Of a DNA stretch of 41,337 nucleotides, positions 7,498 through 15,389 are shown one piece after another (positions within the stretch are counted from its first letter, which is position 1; every line of letters starts with the position of its first letter). The stretch covers positions 1-41,337 of the forward strand of contig CAIZZE010000080.1 of NCBI GenBank assembly GCA_903937405.1, given 5' to 3'. The stretch comes from an uncultured Alphaproteobacteria bacterium. GTDB lineage: Bacteria; Pseudomonadota; Alphaproteobacteria; Rickettsiales; UBA1997. Under the pieces are notes generated by a model that did not search any database, had not been told where the DNA came from, and saw only the letters and a list, made by a program, of their open reading frames with translations. The translations under genes were made by a program, and so were the position numbers.

Positions 7498-8517
7498 TTA
7501 AGAAATTTTGATAAGTATTTTTTCAATTTTTTGCGCTAGAAAATCAAAAGAAAATTCTTTTTCAAGCTTTGAAAACGCTTTGTTAGTAAATGGTGCGTAA
7601 ATTTCTGGATTACTTAGAACTTTAATTATTTTTTGAGCCAGATCTTCAGCATTTTCATTTTTAAACAGCAAGCCATCTTCATCATTTTTAATCAAGAATT
7701 TTCCGCCATCTGTATTAGAAGAAATCACCAAAGTTGAAAATAAAAATCCTTCTAAGATCACCAAACCAAATGGCTCTTCACGTGAAGGGACGCAAAAAAT
7801 ATCAACATTTTCAAAAAATTTCGACTTATCTAAAACCGTACCAACAAATTCGCATTTTTCTAAAACAGCATTATTTCGAGCAAATTCTTGAAGCGTGTTT
7901 AAATTATATCCACCCGGCACTTCAAAGCCGCCAATTTTTAAACGAAGATCCTGACCATTTTTTACCAAAATTCCTGCTGCTTTAATTAAAATATCAAAAC
8001 CTTTGCGCGACTCAATGCGGCCATAAATACCGATTGTCGGCGCAATTTTTAGAGTTTTTGCGCGATATTTTTGATCAACTTTAATTACCTTGGGCAAAAC
8101 AAAGGATTTTTCTTTGTCAAAACCAGTTGCAACAACTAAATCAGAAATTTGCTGATTAATACTTATTATGTAATCGCAATTCAGCGAGCTTTTAAAACTA
8201 ATTCCGTGATTGATTGCAACCGATTTTGTATTTGAAAAAAACCGCATGATTTTCATCCATTTCATCAAGCGGTTAGAATGACATAAAACCATATCAGGCT
8301 TGAATGTGATTAATATCCAAAGCAACTTGATGCAATCAAAAATTTGGCTCGAATTTTTTAATTTAAAAATTCTTTTCGTTGCATATTTATCATGACCATT
8401 ATCCGAAATTAAAAGTGCAACTTCGTGATTTTGTTGTAGCAATATTTCACTGTAATTGCGAAAAATCTGATCAACTCCGCCAATACCTTGCGCGTGAATT
8501 GCGTTTAAAATTTTCAT
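7498..8517 (-). CDS. Glycosyltransferase, GT4 type
   Basis: A 339-residue GT-B-fold glycosyltransferase. I place the start at 8517 (MKILNAIHAQGIGGVDQIF), which begins the N-terminal Rossmann strand. An upstream in-frame ATG would add 20 residues without similarity. The C-terminal domain shows GIYGRIESRKGFDIL and the donor-binding EEPFGLVILEG (E-x7-E) motif. It probably transfers an activated sugar to a cell-surface glycan. It leads the lipoprotein operon on the minus strand and faces the GT61 gene divergently across 38 bases. Confidence 0.88.
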   Translation of the reverse strand: MKILNAIHAQGIGGVDQIFRNYSEILLQQNHEVALLISDNGHDKYATKRIFKLKNSSQIFDCIKLLWILITFKPDMVLCHSNRLMKWMKIMRFFSNTKSVAINHGISFKSSLNCDYIISINQQISDLVVATGFDKEKSFVLPKVIKVDQKYRAKTLKIAPTIGIYGRIESRKGFDILIKAAGILVKNGQDLRLKIGGFEVPGGYNLNTLQEFARNNAVLEKCEFVGTVLDKSKFFENVDIFCVPSREEPFGLVILEGFLFSTLVISSNTDGGKFLIKNDEDGLLFKNENAEDLAQKIIKVLSNPEIYAPFTNKAFSKLEKEFSFDFLAQKIEKILIKIS

Positions 8518-8555
8518 GTGCGATAAATTCGTTTTTAAAAATAATATTTCGTAAA

Positions 8556-9575
8556 ATGCAAAACATCTTTTCAACAATCAATTATCAATATCTGAAGCCA
8601 AAAAATTTCGATGAAACCAATCCGGAATTTGACATTTTTAAAAATGTTCCACTTGATAATTGTTTTGTACCAGAAATAAAAACCTTCAAAAACATCCGCA
8701 TCAGCACTAATTCAGTGCTTTTCAACTATTTCAACATCATCAGAGAAAGTTGTATCAGCACCAATTACGAAAAATATCGCCAAGGTTTTCGTTTTTACCT
8801 GAAATTTATTTTTCCTAAATTCAATTTTAGCCGCAAAAAATTTTTACTAATCACCGACGAATGGACTAGCAACTATTATCACTGGCATATTTTTGCCTTA
8901 AAAAAACTTTTAATTTTGCAAGAAAAAGGCCTCGCCAAAGATGCTTTGCTTTTTTTACCTAAAAAATATCAAGGCTATAAATTTGTTTTACCGTCACTTG
9001 CAAAATTCGGAATTACTGAAAAACAAATTATTTTTTTACGCCGTAAATCAAATATTAAAACTGCGGAAGTTCCTTTTGTAGAGCCTTCGCAGCAACATCC
9101 GATTATTTTTCAAGAAATCCGTGAAATTTTATTACAAAACCAAAAATCTAATTTGGATTTTGGCGATAAAATTTACATTTCCCGCGCAGGACAAGTTTTG
9201 CGTTTTGTGGAAAATGAAAATGAAGTTCTGGCTTTGCTTGAAAAATATGGTTTTAAAAAAATTATCGCCGAAAAATTTTCTTACGACGAACAAATTGCTA
9301 TTTGCTCTAAAGCCAAATATCTCTTAAGTCCCCACGGTGCTGGACTTACTAATCTTTTATTTATGAAAGAAAATTCGTCAGTTTTAGAATTAGCCAGTGC
9401 TCCTTCCTCGCAAAAATATTATTACAAACTAGCTTCCATGTTAAATATTAATTATTTTTACCAAGAATGCGAAATGGCTGAAAGCAGCAAAGTCAAAGAT
9501 TTTCACCATGCAAGCTTGTTGGTGAATTTAGAAAAATTGGAAAAAAACTTAAAATTAATGTTAAAAAATGACTGA
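8556..9575 (+). CDS. Glycosyltransferase family 61 protein
   Basis: A 339-residue protein with the GT61 (DUF563) pattern: a DEWTSNYYHWHIFALKKL segment near residues 105-122, KIYISRAG, and the C-terminal LSPHGAGLTNLLFM block followed by LELA. GT61 members transfer pentoses or hexoses to glycans. In bacteria they occur in capsule and LPS clusters. The ATG at 8556 was chosen because the longer reading frame upstream overlaps the divergent glycosyltransferase start and has no family similarity. The gene overlaps ygfZ by eight bases. Confidence 0.88.
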   Translation: MQNIFSTINYQYLKPKNFDETNPEFDIFKNVPLDNCFVPEIKTFKNIRISTNSVLFNYFNIIRESCISTNYEKYRQGFRFYLKFIFPKFNFSRKKFLLITDEWTSNYYHWHIFALKKLLILQEKGLAKDALLFLPKKYQGYKFVLPSLAKFGITEKQIIFLRRKSNIKTAEVPFVEPSQQHPIIFQEIREILLQNQKSNLDFGDKIYISRAGQVLRFVENENEVLALLEKYGFKKIIAEKFSYDEQIAICSKAKYLLSPHGAGLTNLLFMKENSSVLELASAPSSQKYYYKLASMLNINYFYQECEMAESSKVKDFHHASLLVNLEKLEKNLKLMLKND

Positions 9576-10353
9576 TTTTATAACTTTAAAAGACCGTGCC
9601 ATCATTGAAATTACGGGCGAAGATCGTAAAAAATTTCTGCAAGGTTTAATTACCAATGATATTTTTAAAGCCTCAGATCAAAACCTGATTTACTCCGCAA
9701 TGTTAAGCGCTCAAGGCCGCTTTCTTTATGATTTTTTTATTTGCGAAATCGGTGAAAAATTAATTCTCGATTGCTTTGCTGCCAGACGCGATGAAATCAT
9801 ACAAAAATTCGGTTTTTACAAACTGCGCTCCCAAGTAACAATTGCCAAAAATGATGCTTTAATTGTCACCCATAATTTTGGAAAAATTGGTTTCTCTGAC
9901 CCAAGAAATGCTGCGCTCGGACATAGATTTTACCAGCCTAAATCTGAAATAAAAAATTCTCCTGAAACTATTTACCATTTCGCCCGCATTGCCAAAAAAA
10001 TTCCTGAAAGCGAAAATGATTTAACTTACGATAAATCATTCATTTTGGAATTTGGCTTCGATAATTTAAACGCCATCGATTACCAAAAAGGCTGTTACAT
10101 TGGCCAAGAGTTAACCGCTCGCACCCATTATCGCGGTGAAATTCGTAAAAAAATTTTTCACATTAAAATTGATGGCACAATTGCCGAAAAAAATTCGGAA
10201 ATAACTTGCGAAGGAAAATCTGCTGGCATAATTCTGTCTTCGGTTTTTCATGAATCCGAGCTTCACGCTCTGGCCTTAATCAAGATTTCTGACGATCAAA
10301 ATTCGACCATGAATTTTGAAATTTCAGAACAAAAAATTTCCGTGATCAGTTAA
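9568..10353 (+). CDS. ygfZ: YgfZ/GcvT-domain folate-binding Fe-S assembly factor
   Basis: A 261-residue member of the YgfZ family, related to the aminomethyltransferase GcvT. The hallmark KGCYIGQELTARTHYRG block (about residues 172-188) includes the conserved Cys of the K-G-C-[YF]-x-G-Q-E motif. The N-terminal ITGEDRKKFLQGLITND is also typical. In E. coli, YgfZ binds tetrahydrofolate and supports certain Fe-S enzymes. The gene overlaps its neighbours on both sides (8 and 1 bases), implying one transcript with GT61 and tauE. Confidence 0.93.
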   Translation: MTDFITLKDRAIIEITGEDRKKFLQGLITNDIFKASDQNLIYSAMLSAQGRFLYDFFICEIGEKLILDCFAARRDEIIQKFGFYKLRSQVTIAKNDALIVTHNFGKIGFSDPRNAALGHRFYQPKSEIKNSPETIYHFARIAKKIPESENDLTYDKSFILEFGFDNLNAIDYQKGCYIGQELTARTHYRGEIRKKIFHIKIDGTIAEKNSEITCEGKSAGIILSSVFHESELHALALIKISDDQNSTMNFEISEQKISVIS

Positions 10354-11282
10354 TGCAAATCTATCTGCCAATTGCCGAGATTCCCGTTAACATTCTGTTG
10401 ATCTTGTTACTCGGCCTTACAACTGGATTTCTCGCCGGCATGTTCGGAATTGGCGGCGGTTTCATCGCAACTCCTCTTTTAATGTTCATTGGCATTCCGC
10501 CAGCAATCGCGGTTTCAACTTCAACTAATCAAATTATAGCTTCTTCCGTTTCAGGAGTATTCGCCCATTTTCGCAAAAGCAGTGTCGATATAAAAATGGG
10601 CTTAGTGCTGGTGGTTGGAGGTTTTATCGGCTCAACACTTGGTGTTTCCATTTTCAAAATTTTGCAAAAAACCGGCCATATCGATCTAGTTGTTGCTTTA
10701 ACTTACGTAATTTTTCTCGGAACAATCAGCGTTACAATGTTGATTGACAGCATCAAAACCTTGGTTGAAAAAAAATATGGTGTGACTTGGGAAAAAACTG
10801 AAAATGGTAATCTTGATAAATTTTTAGCCAAAATTGATCGCCTGCCGTGGAAATCACATTTTCCAAAATCCGACATCACTGTAAGCTTAATTGTACCAAT
10901 TGTTTTAAGTATCGGCATTGGAATTTTAGTTGCCTTAATGGGCGTTGGCGGCGGCTTCTTGATGATTCCGGCAATGATTTATATTTTGCGCATGCCTTCT
11001 TCCGTTGTGGTTGGAACCTCACTTTTTCAAATCGTTTTCATCGCCAGTAACGCCACGTTTTTACAAGCCGTTACCAACAACACCGTCGATATTGTTTTAG
11101 CTTTTTTAATGATTATCAGCTCATCAATCGGTGCGCAAATCGGTACCAGAACCGGCTACAAAGTCGATGCCGACAGCATGCGTTCATTTCTATCACTCTT
11201 ACTTCTTGGCGTTTGCGTTAAAATGCTTTTTGTGCTTTTCAAACATCCAGAAAGCCTTTATGTAATCGAAATCTTGAAATGA
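10353..11282 (+). CDS. TauE/SafE family anion exporter
   Basis: A 309-residue inner-membrane protein of the TauE/SafE (DUF81) family, thought to export sulfite, sulfonates or related anions. Two homologous halves each carry the family's Gly-rich start: TGFLAGMFGIGGGF (about residues 24-37) and VALMGVGGGFLMIPAM (about 193-208), with roughly eight membrane segments. It shares one base with the ygfZ stop and four with the next gene. The TauE-TIGR02186 pair is a recurring alphaproteobacterial arrangement, so the two probably work together. Confidence 0.92.
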   Translation: MQIYLPIAEIPVNILLILLLGLTTGFLAGMFGIGGGFIATPLLMFIGIPPAIAVSTSTNQIIASSVSGVFAHFRKSSVDIKMGLVLVVGGFIGSTLGVSIFKILQKTGHIDLVVALTYVIFLGTISVTMLIDSIKTLVEKKYGVTWEKTENGNLDKFLAKIDRLPWKSHFPKSDITVSLIVPIVLSIGIGILVALMGVGGGFLMIPAMIYILRMPSSVVVGTSLFQIVFIASNATFLQAVTNNTVDIVLAFLMIISSSIGAQIGTRTGYKVDADSMRSFLSLLLLGVCVKMLFVLFKHPESLYVIEILK

Positions 11283-12022
11283 TGAAAAAAATTTTCCTGA
11301 CTTTTCTATTACTAATCAGCGCATCTTTCGCAGCAAATGCTACTCCAATTATTTCCGGCATTTCCACTAACGAAATCAATATTGATACTAAATTCCGTGG
11401 CGCAAAAATCCTGCTTTTTGGCGCTAAAGACGATGCTGGAGAAATTGTAATTACGGTGCGTGGTCCGAAAAGAAATTTCATGGTCACTAAAAAACACAAA
11501 CTGCTAGGCGTTTGGTACAATGGCGAACGCCTTAAGTTCAAAGATACTTACAGCCTTTATTCGCTTTTCTCCACTTTTAACGCTCAAGAACCAATCGACG
11601 ATCTTTTAAAAGAATTAGAACTGGGTAGAAATAATCTAAATTTTTCAACTTCTGACGAAATTGATGAAGTCAAAAAAAATGAATTTCAACTACAACTAGT
11701 TGACCGCATGGAAAAAAATCATCTTTACAATACCAGCTCCAATAAAATCGATTTCTTAAATGAAACCCTTTTCAAAGTAATTTTAGATTTTCCAAAAAAT
11801 ATTTCCCGCGGCATTTACACAGTTGAAATTTATTTAATTAATGAAGGCTCGCTGGTTTCTTTTCAGTCAATCCCAATCTATGTAAATCAAGTTGGATTTA
11901 GCGCCAAAGTTTTGGATTTTGCTTTCCAACAATCTTTTCTCTACGCTCTATTATCAGTTGCCATCGCTCTTATATTTGGCTGGCTGGCTAACTATTTGTT
12001 CGCACGTTTCCTTGGTAAATAA
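11279..12022 (+). CDS. TIGR02186 family membrane-anchored protein
   Basis: A 247-residue protein matching the TIGR02186 family, known mostly from alphaproteobacteria next to TauE/SafE exporters. It has a cleavable signal peptide (MMKKIFLTFLLLISASFAANA), a periplasmic domain beginning PIISGISTNEINIDTKFRGAKILLFGA, a conserved GVWYNGERLKF segment, and one C-terminal membrane helix (SVAIALIFGWLANYLFA). ATG-ATG at 11279 and 11282 are both usable. The four-base overlap with tauE suggests coupled expression. The biochemical role is unknown. A periplasmic partner of the exporter is plausible. Confidence 0.87.
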   Translation: MMKKIFLTFLLLISASFAANATPIISGISTNEINIDTKFRGAKILLFGAKDDAGEIVITVRGPKRNFMVTKKHKLLGVWYNGERLKFKDTYSLYSLFSTFNAQEPIDDLLKELELGRNNLNFSTSDEIDEVKKNEFQLQLVDRMEKNHLYNTSSNKIDFLNETLFKVILDFPKNISRGIYTVEIYLINEGSLVSFQSIPIYVNQVGFSAKVLDFAFQQSFLYALLSVAIALIFGWLANYLFARFLGK

Positions 12023-12040
12023 TTAATTTAAAAAAATACT

Positions 12041-12520
12041 ATGACCCAAATCTTAAACGCCGAATCAACTCCAACTATCATCGTCTGCATCGACACCACT
12101 AATGCCTCGGAAGCAGCATTACGCTATGCTTGTCGTAAAGCTAAAACTAACAATTTTGCAGTTCAGATTTTAGCCGTAATGGAAGCTTCGCACAAAAACC
12201 TGCTTTTCGGCGCTAAAGCAATTGGCAATGATAAAAGACAAATTCTGGAGAAACATTTAAAAAAATTAATCGATGCCGTTTGCAAAGAAACCAGCATCAT
12301 GCCAAGCGTTTCAGTGCGTGAAGGCGATATTGTGACAGAAATTATTCGTGAAATAAAAGCGACGCCAGATTGCAAAATGTTGATTTTTGGCAAGTCTGAC
12401 AATGCGCAAAGTGATAATACAGTTTTACCAAAAATCGTTAAGAAAATCGGCAATAAAATCGCGGTTCCGGTAACGATTGTGCCAGAAAATTTGAGTAATG
12501 AATTTTTAGCTAAATTATAG
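12041..12520 (+). CDS. Universal stress protein, UspA type
   Basis: A 159-residue single Usp domain: PTIIVCIDTTNASEAALRYAC at the start, a central helix pair, a VSVREGDIVTEII strand-helix, and IAVPVTIVPE at the end. The ATP-binding loop of the family (G-x2-G-x9-G-S/T) is degenerate: LIFGKSDNAQSDNTVLP lacks the second and third glycines. It may therefore not bind ATP in the usual way. It sits 18 bases after TIGR02186, and this trio recurs in alphaproteobacteria. Confidence 0.87.
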   Translation: MTQILNAESTPTIIVCIDTTNASEAALRYACRKAKTNNFAVQILAVMEASHKNLLFGAKAIGNDKRQILEKHLKKLIDAVCKETSIMPSVSVREGDIVTEIIREIKATPDCKMLIFGKSDNAQSDNTVLPKIVKKIGNKIAVPVTIVPENLSNEFLAKL

Positions 12521-12602
12521 ATTAGATCCTGAAACAAGTTCAGGATGACAGCTCTGGCAGAACTTCCAACATCGTCATCCTGAACTTGTTTCAGGATCTA
12601 AT
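12521..12602. repeat. Dispersed palindromic repeat, copy 2
   Basis: Two perfect 29-base inverted arms (beginning ATTAGATCCTGAAACAAG) flank a 24-base spacer. The arms match those of the repeat at 5251-5327, and the spacer is its relative in the opposite orientation. It lies directly after the Usp stop codon and before murJ, where it could act as a transcript end. Confidence 0.87.
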
Positions 12603-12631
12603 AACGAAGTTTGAATCTAAATTAAATCCCA

Positions 12632-14230
12632 ATGACAATTTTTCGCTCTATTTTCACCATCTCATTTTACATCTCACTTTCACGAATTCTCGGATTCATC
12701 CGCGACATTTTAATCGCCCAATATCTTGGCGTTAGCATGTTATCCGATGCATTCTTCGCCGCTTTCCGCTTGCCAAATTTCTTCCGCCGCGTTTTTGCCG
12801 AAGGCGCTTTCAACTCAGCATTCGTGCCGATTTTCATCGGAAAACTTCATGAAAAAGAAAATGACAAAGAAGGTGAAAGAAGCGAATTAGTTTTTGTGCG
12901 TAATATTTTTTCCCTGCTTTTTTTCACACTATTAATTTTCACCCTCATTTTTCAGCTTTTCATGCCATTTTTCATGAAAATTCTTTTTCCGGGATTTTTT
13001 GGTGATGCTGAAAAATCAGAACTTTTAATCAATCTTTCCCACATCACGATTTTCTATTTAATTTTCATTTCACTGGTTTCACTTTGTTCCGGAGTTCTTA
13101 ATTCTATCAATAAATTCACGGTTCCAGCCTCTGCACCAATAGTTTTAAATGGTACATTAATTGCCTCTGCTTTTGTCTTTGGATCAATAACTCCAAACTA
13201 TGCCTATGCTTTTTCTTGGGGCGTTTTTGTTGCCGGAATTTTACAATTTTTATGGGTTTTTATTTTCACAGTTAAAGCCGGATATTTGCTTTACCCAAAA
13301 ATGCCGGTTTTTAATAGCGACATGAAAAAGTTTTTCCGCAAATTAATTCCAGGCGTGATTGGCGCTAACGTAATGCAAATTAATTTGTTGGTCGATTCAA
13401 TCTTTGCCAGCATGATTGCCGGCGCTGTTTCATATCTTTATTACGCTGATCGCATTAACCAATTACCTCTCGCCATGATCGGCATCGCAATTGGAATTGC
13501 TTTGCTTCCCGCCCTTTCAAGAAAAATCAAAGCCAACGAACATGCCGGCGCAATCAAGTTGCAAAACATTGCTTTAGAAGTTGGATTAATCTTAGTAATT
13601 CCTGCCACTCTGGCACTGACAGTTTTAGCCTACCCGATTATTTCCTCACTTTTTGAACGGGGAAAATTCACTGCTGACGAAAGTTTTTTTGTTGCCAAAG
13701 CTTTGATGTTTTATTCTTTCGGCCTGCCTTCTTATGTTTTGGTAAAAGTCATGGAGCCAGCATTTTTCTCGCGCGGCGACACTAAAACTCCAATGAAAAT
13801 TGCCTTCGTCTGCCTGATTAATAACGGAATTTTCAACGTAGTTTTTTACTATCTCGGTTTTAGTTATGTCGGAATTGTTATGGCTTCAATAATTTCAACT
13901 TATCTCAATCTAACCTTGCTAATCACAACTTTAATCAAGAAAAAACATTTTCATTTTGAAAAGGATTTTCCAAAAAAACTGGCGATGATTTTAATTCCAT
14001 CAATCGCGATGGCTTTGGCTTTATTCTTCATGCGCGAGTTTTTTTATCAAAGTGATTATCTGGGAAGAATCACCGAATTAACTATCATGATTGCAATTGG
14101 TTTAATAATTTACGCCGTTTCCGCTTATTTCTCGGGAAGCTTGAATATCCTGCTTCAGTCTAGTTTTTTGAAGAGGAAAAAAAATGACATGCCTAAATTG
14201 ATTGAAGATATCGATCTTTTAAAAAAATAA
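12632..14230 (+). CDS. murJ: Lipid II flippase MurJ
   Basis: A 532-residue MATE/MOP-superfamily protein with about 14 membrane segments. The MurJ signature is at the N-terminus: SRILGFIRDILIAQYLG, followed by AFFAAFRLPNFFRRVFAEGAFNSAFVPIF, which carries the conserved charged residues lining the cavity. MurJ flips lipid-linked peptidoglycan precursors across the inner membrane, so this organism makes, or recently made, a cell wall. The gene starts 29 bases after repeat copy 2 and appears to have its own transcript. Confidence 0.95.
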   Translation: MTIFRSIFTISFYISLSRILGFIRDILIAQYLGVSMLSDAFFAAFRLPNFFRRVFAEGAFNSAFVPIFIGKLHEKENDKEGERSELVFVRNIFSLLFFTLLIFTLIFQLFMPFFMKILFPGFFGDAEKSELLINLSHITIFYLIFISLVSLCSGVLNSINKFTVPASAPIVLNGTLIASAFVFGSITPNYAYAFSWGVFVAGILQFLWVFIFTVKAGYLLYPKMPVFNSDMKKFFRKLIPGVIGANVMQINLLVDSIFASMIAGAVSYLYYADRINQLPLAMIGIAIGIALLPALSRKIKANEHAGAIKLQNIALEVGLILVIPATLALTVLAYPIISSLFERGKFTADESFFVAKALMFYSFGLPSYVLVKVMEPAFFSRGDTKTPMKIAFVCLINNGIFNVVFYYLGFSYVGIVMASIISTYLNLTLLITTLIKKKHFHFEKDFPKKLAMILIPSIAMALALFFMREFFYQSDYLGRITELTIMIAIGLIIYAVSAYFSGSLNILLQSSFLKRKKNDMPKLIEDIDLLKK

Positions 14231-14235
14231 ATTCT

Positions 14236-14271
14236 ATTGCGGATGCGGCGATTCACTCGCCGCGTAGCAAT
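14236..14271. repeat. GC-rich palindromic hairpin
   Basis: The inner stem GCGGCGA-TTCAC-TCGCCGC is perfect (7 bp) and is extended by the outer arms ATTGC/GCAAT. The GGATGCG...CGCGTAGC flanks resemble an element between groES and groEL (21086-21115). It follows the murJ stop and may terminate or stabilise its transcript. Confidence 0.6.
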
Positions 14272-14304
14272 TCAAAACAAACCCAAATTCGATGAAAGTC
14301 GAAT

Positions 14305-15375
14305 TTGATTAAGATATTATCCCAAGTGCCTAATTCAAAAGAAACAACGCCATATCTTGATTTTTCAGATCTGGAAGAAAAAGAATATCGACAAATCAAA
14401 CAACAAATTCTCAATAGCGCTCTTCAACAAACCCAAAGTGATATTGATTGGATTTGGGTTGGTCCGCATTCACGTCGCAAAATAACTTTGCAAGTTGGGC
14501 CGCAAAATGAGGTAGGATTTTTTCTACCAAAATCGAAAAAGATTTTTGAAATTTCCAACTGTATAATTGCTGAAAACCAAATCTCGGATTTCATTTTACC
14601 GCTGAAAAAATTCTTAAAATCACAAGATCAAAATTTCTTCACTCAAATCTCTATAACCTTGTTTGACAATGGTTTAGACCTGATTTTTAGCAGTAAAAAA
14701 GATTTAAATTTTTCACAATCGCAAAAATTAATTGCCTTTGCCAAAGAGCAAAATTTTAATATTTCCCACTGCGTTAAAAATCACGTAACTCCGATTTTTA
14801 AAATCAGAAATAATCAAATTTTCTATCCTGATTTTAAAATTGATGTCGGTTCAGAAATCTTCATTCAAGCAACAAAATCAGGGCTTGCGGCGATTATAAA
14901 AATAATTCGTGATTTTCTTATTCAAAATAAACAAATCAAAAATATCGCCGATATTTACGCCGGATTTGGCGCTTATTCTTTTGCAATTGTCGATTTAGTA
15001 AAATCAATTTCGGCAATTGAAGGCGATCAAAAAATGGTCGATTCAATCAATAAAAACGCCGCCGCAAATAATTTTGCCAGTAAGTTAAAAGCCGAAGCCG
15101 AAGATCTTTTTTCTTGTCCAATTGTTAAAAGAACTCTGGATAAACTTGATTTAGCAATCATCAATCCACCTAGAAATGGCGCATCACCTCAGGTTTCAGA
15201 AATTGCCAAATCTACTTTAAAAAACGTGATTTATGTTTCCTGCAATCCCGAAAGTTTTACCCGCGATGCCAAGATTTTAATTGACTCGGGATTTACAATT
15301 ACAAAATTAACTGCTCTTGATCAATTTTACTCTACCAAGCATTTAGAGCTTATTGCAATTTTTCAAAAAAAATAA
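14305..15375 (+). CDS. TrmA/RlmD-family RNA uracil methyltransferase-like protein
   Basis: A 356-residue protein of the class that forms 5-methyluridine in RNA. The SAM domain shows IYAGFGAYSFAIVD, a NPPRNGA motif, the catalytic Cys in YVSCNPESFTRD, and the late Glu in KHLELIAIF. The N-terminus is short: there is no TRAM domain, and the CxxC-rich Fe-S segment of RlmD-type relatives is replaced by Cys-free TTPYLDFSDLEEKEYRQIK, right before the PHSRRK block that aligns with them. A TTG at 14305 is the only start allowed by an upstream stop codon. Catalysis looks possible but the Fe-S cluster is lost. The target base is unknown. Confidence 0.82.
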   Translation: MIKILSQVPNSKETTPYLDFSDLEEKEYRQIKQQILNSALQQTQSDIDWIWVGPHSRRKITLQVGPQNEVGFFLPKSKKIFEISNCIIAENQISDFILPLKKFLKSQDQNFFTQISITLFDNGLDLIFSSKKDLNFSQSQKLIAFAKEQNFNISHCVKNHVTPIFKIRNNQIFYPDFKIDVGSEIFIQATKSGLAAIIKIIRDFLIQNKQIKNIADIYAGFGAYSFAIVDLVKSISAIEGDQKMVDSINKNAAANNFASKLKAEAEDLFSCPIVKRTLDKLDLAIINPPRNGASPQVSEIAKSTLKNVIYVSCNPESFTRDAKILIDSGFTITKLTALDQFYSTKHLELIAIFQKK

Positions 15376-15389
15376 TTTTACCAAAATTT

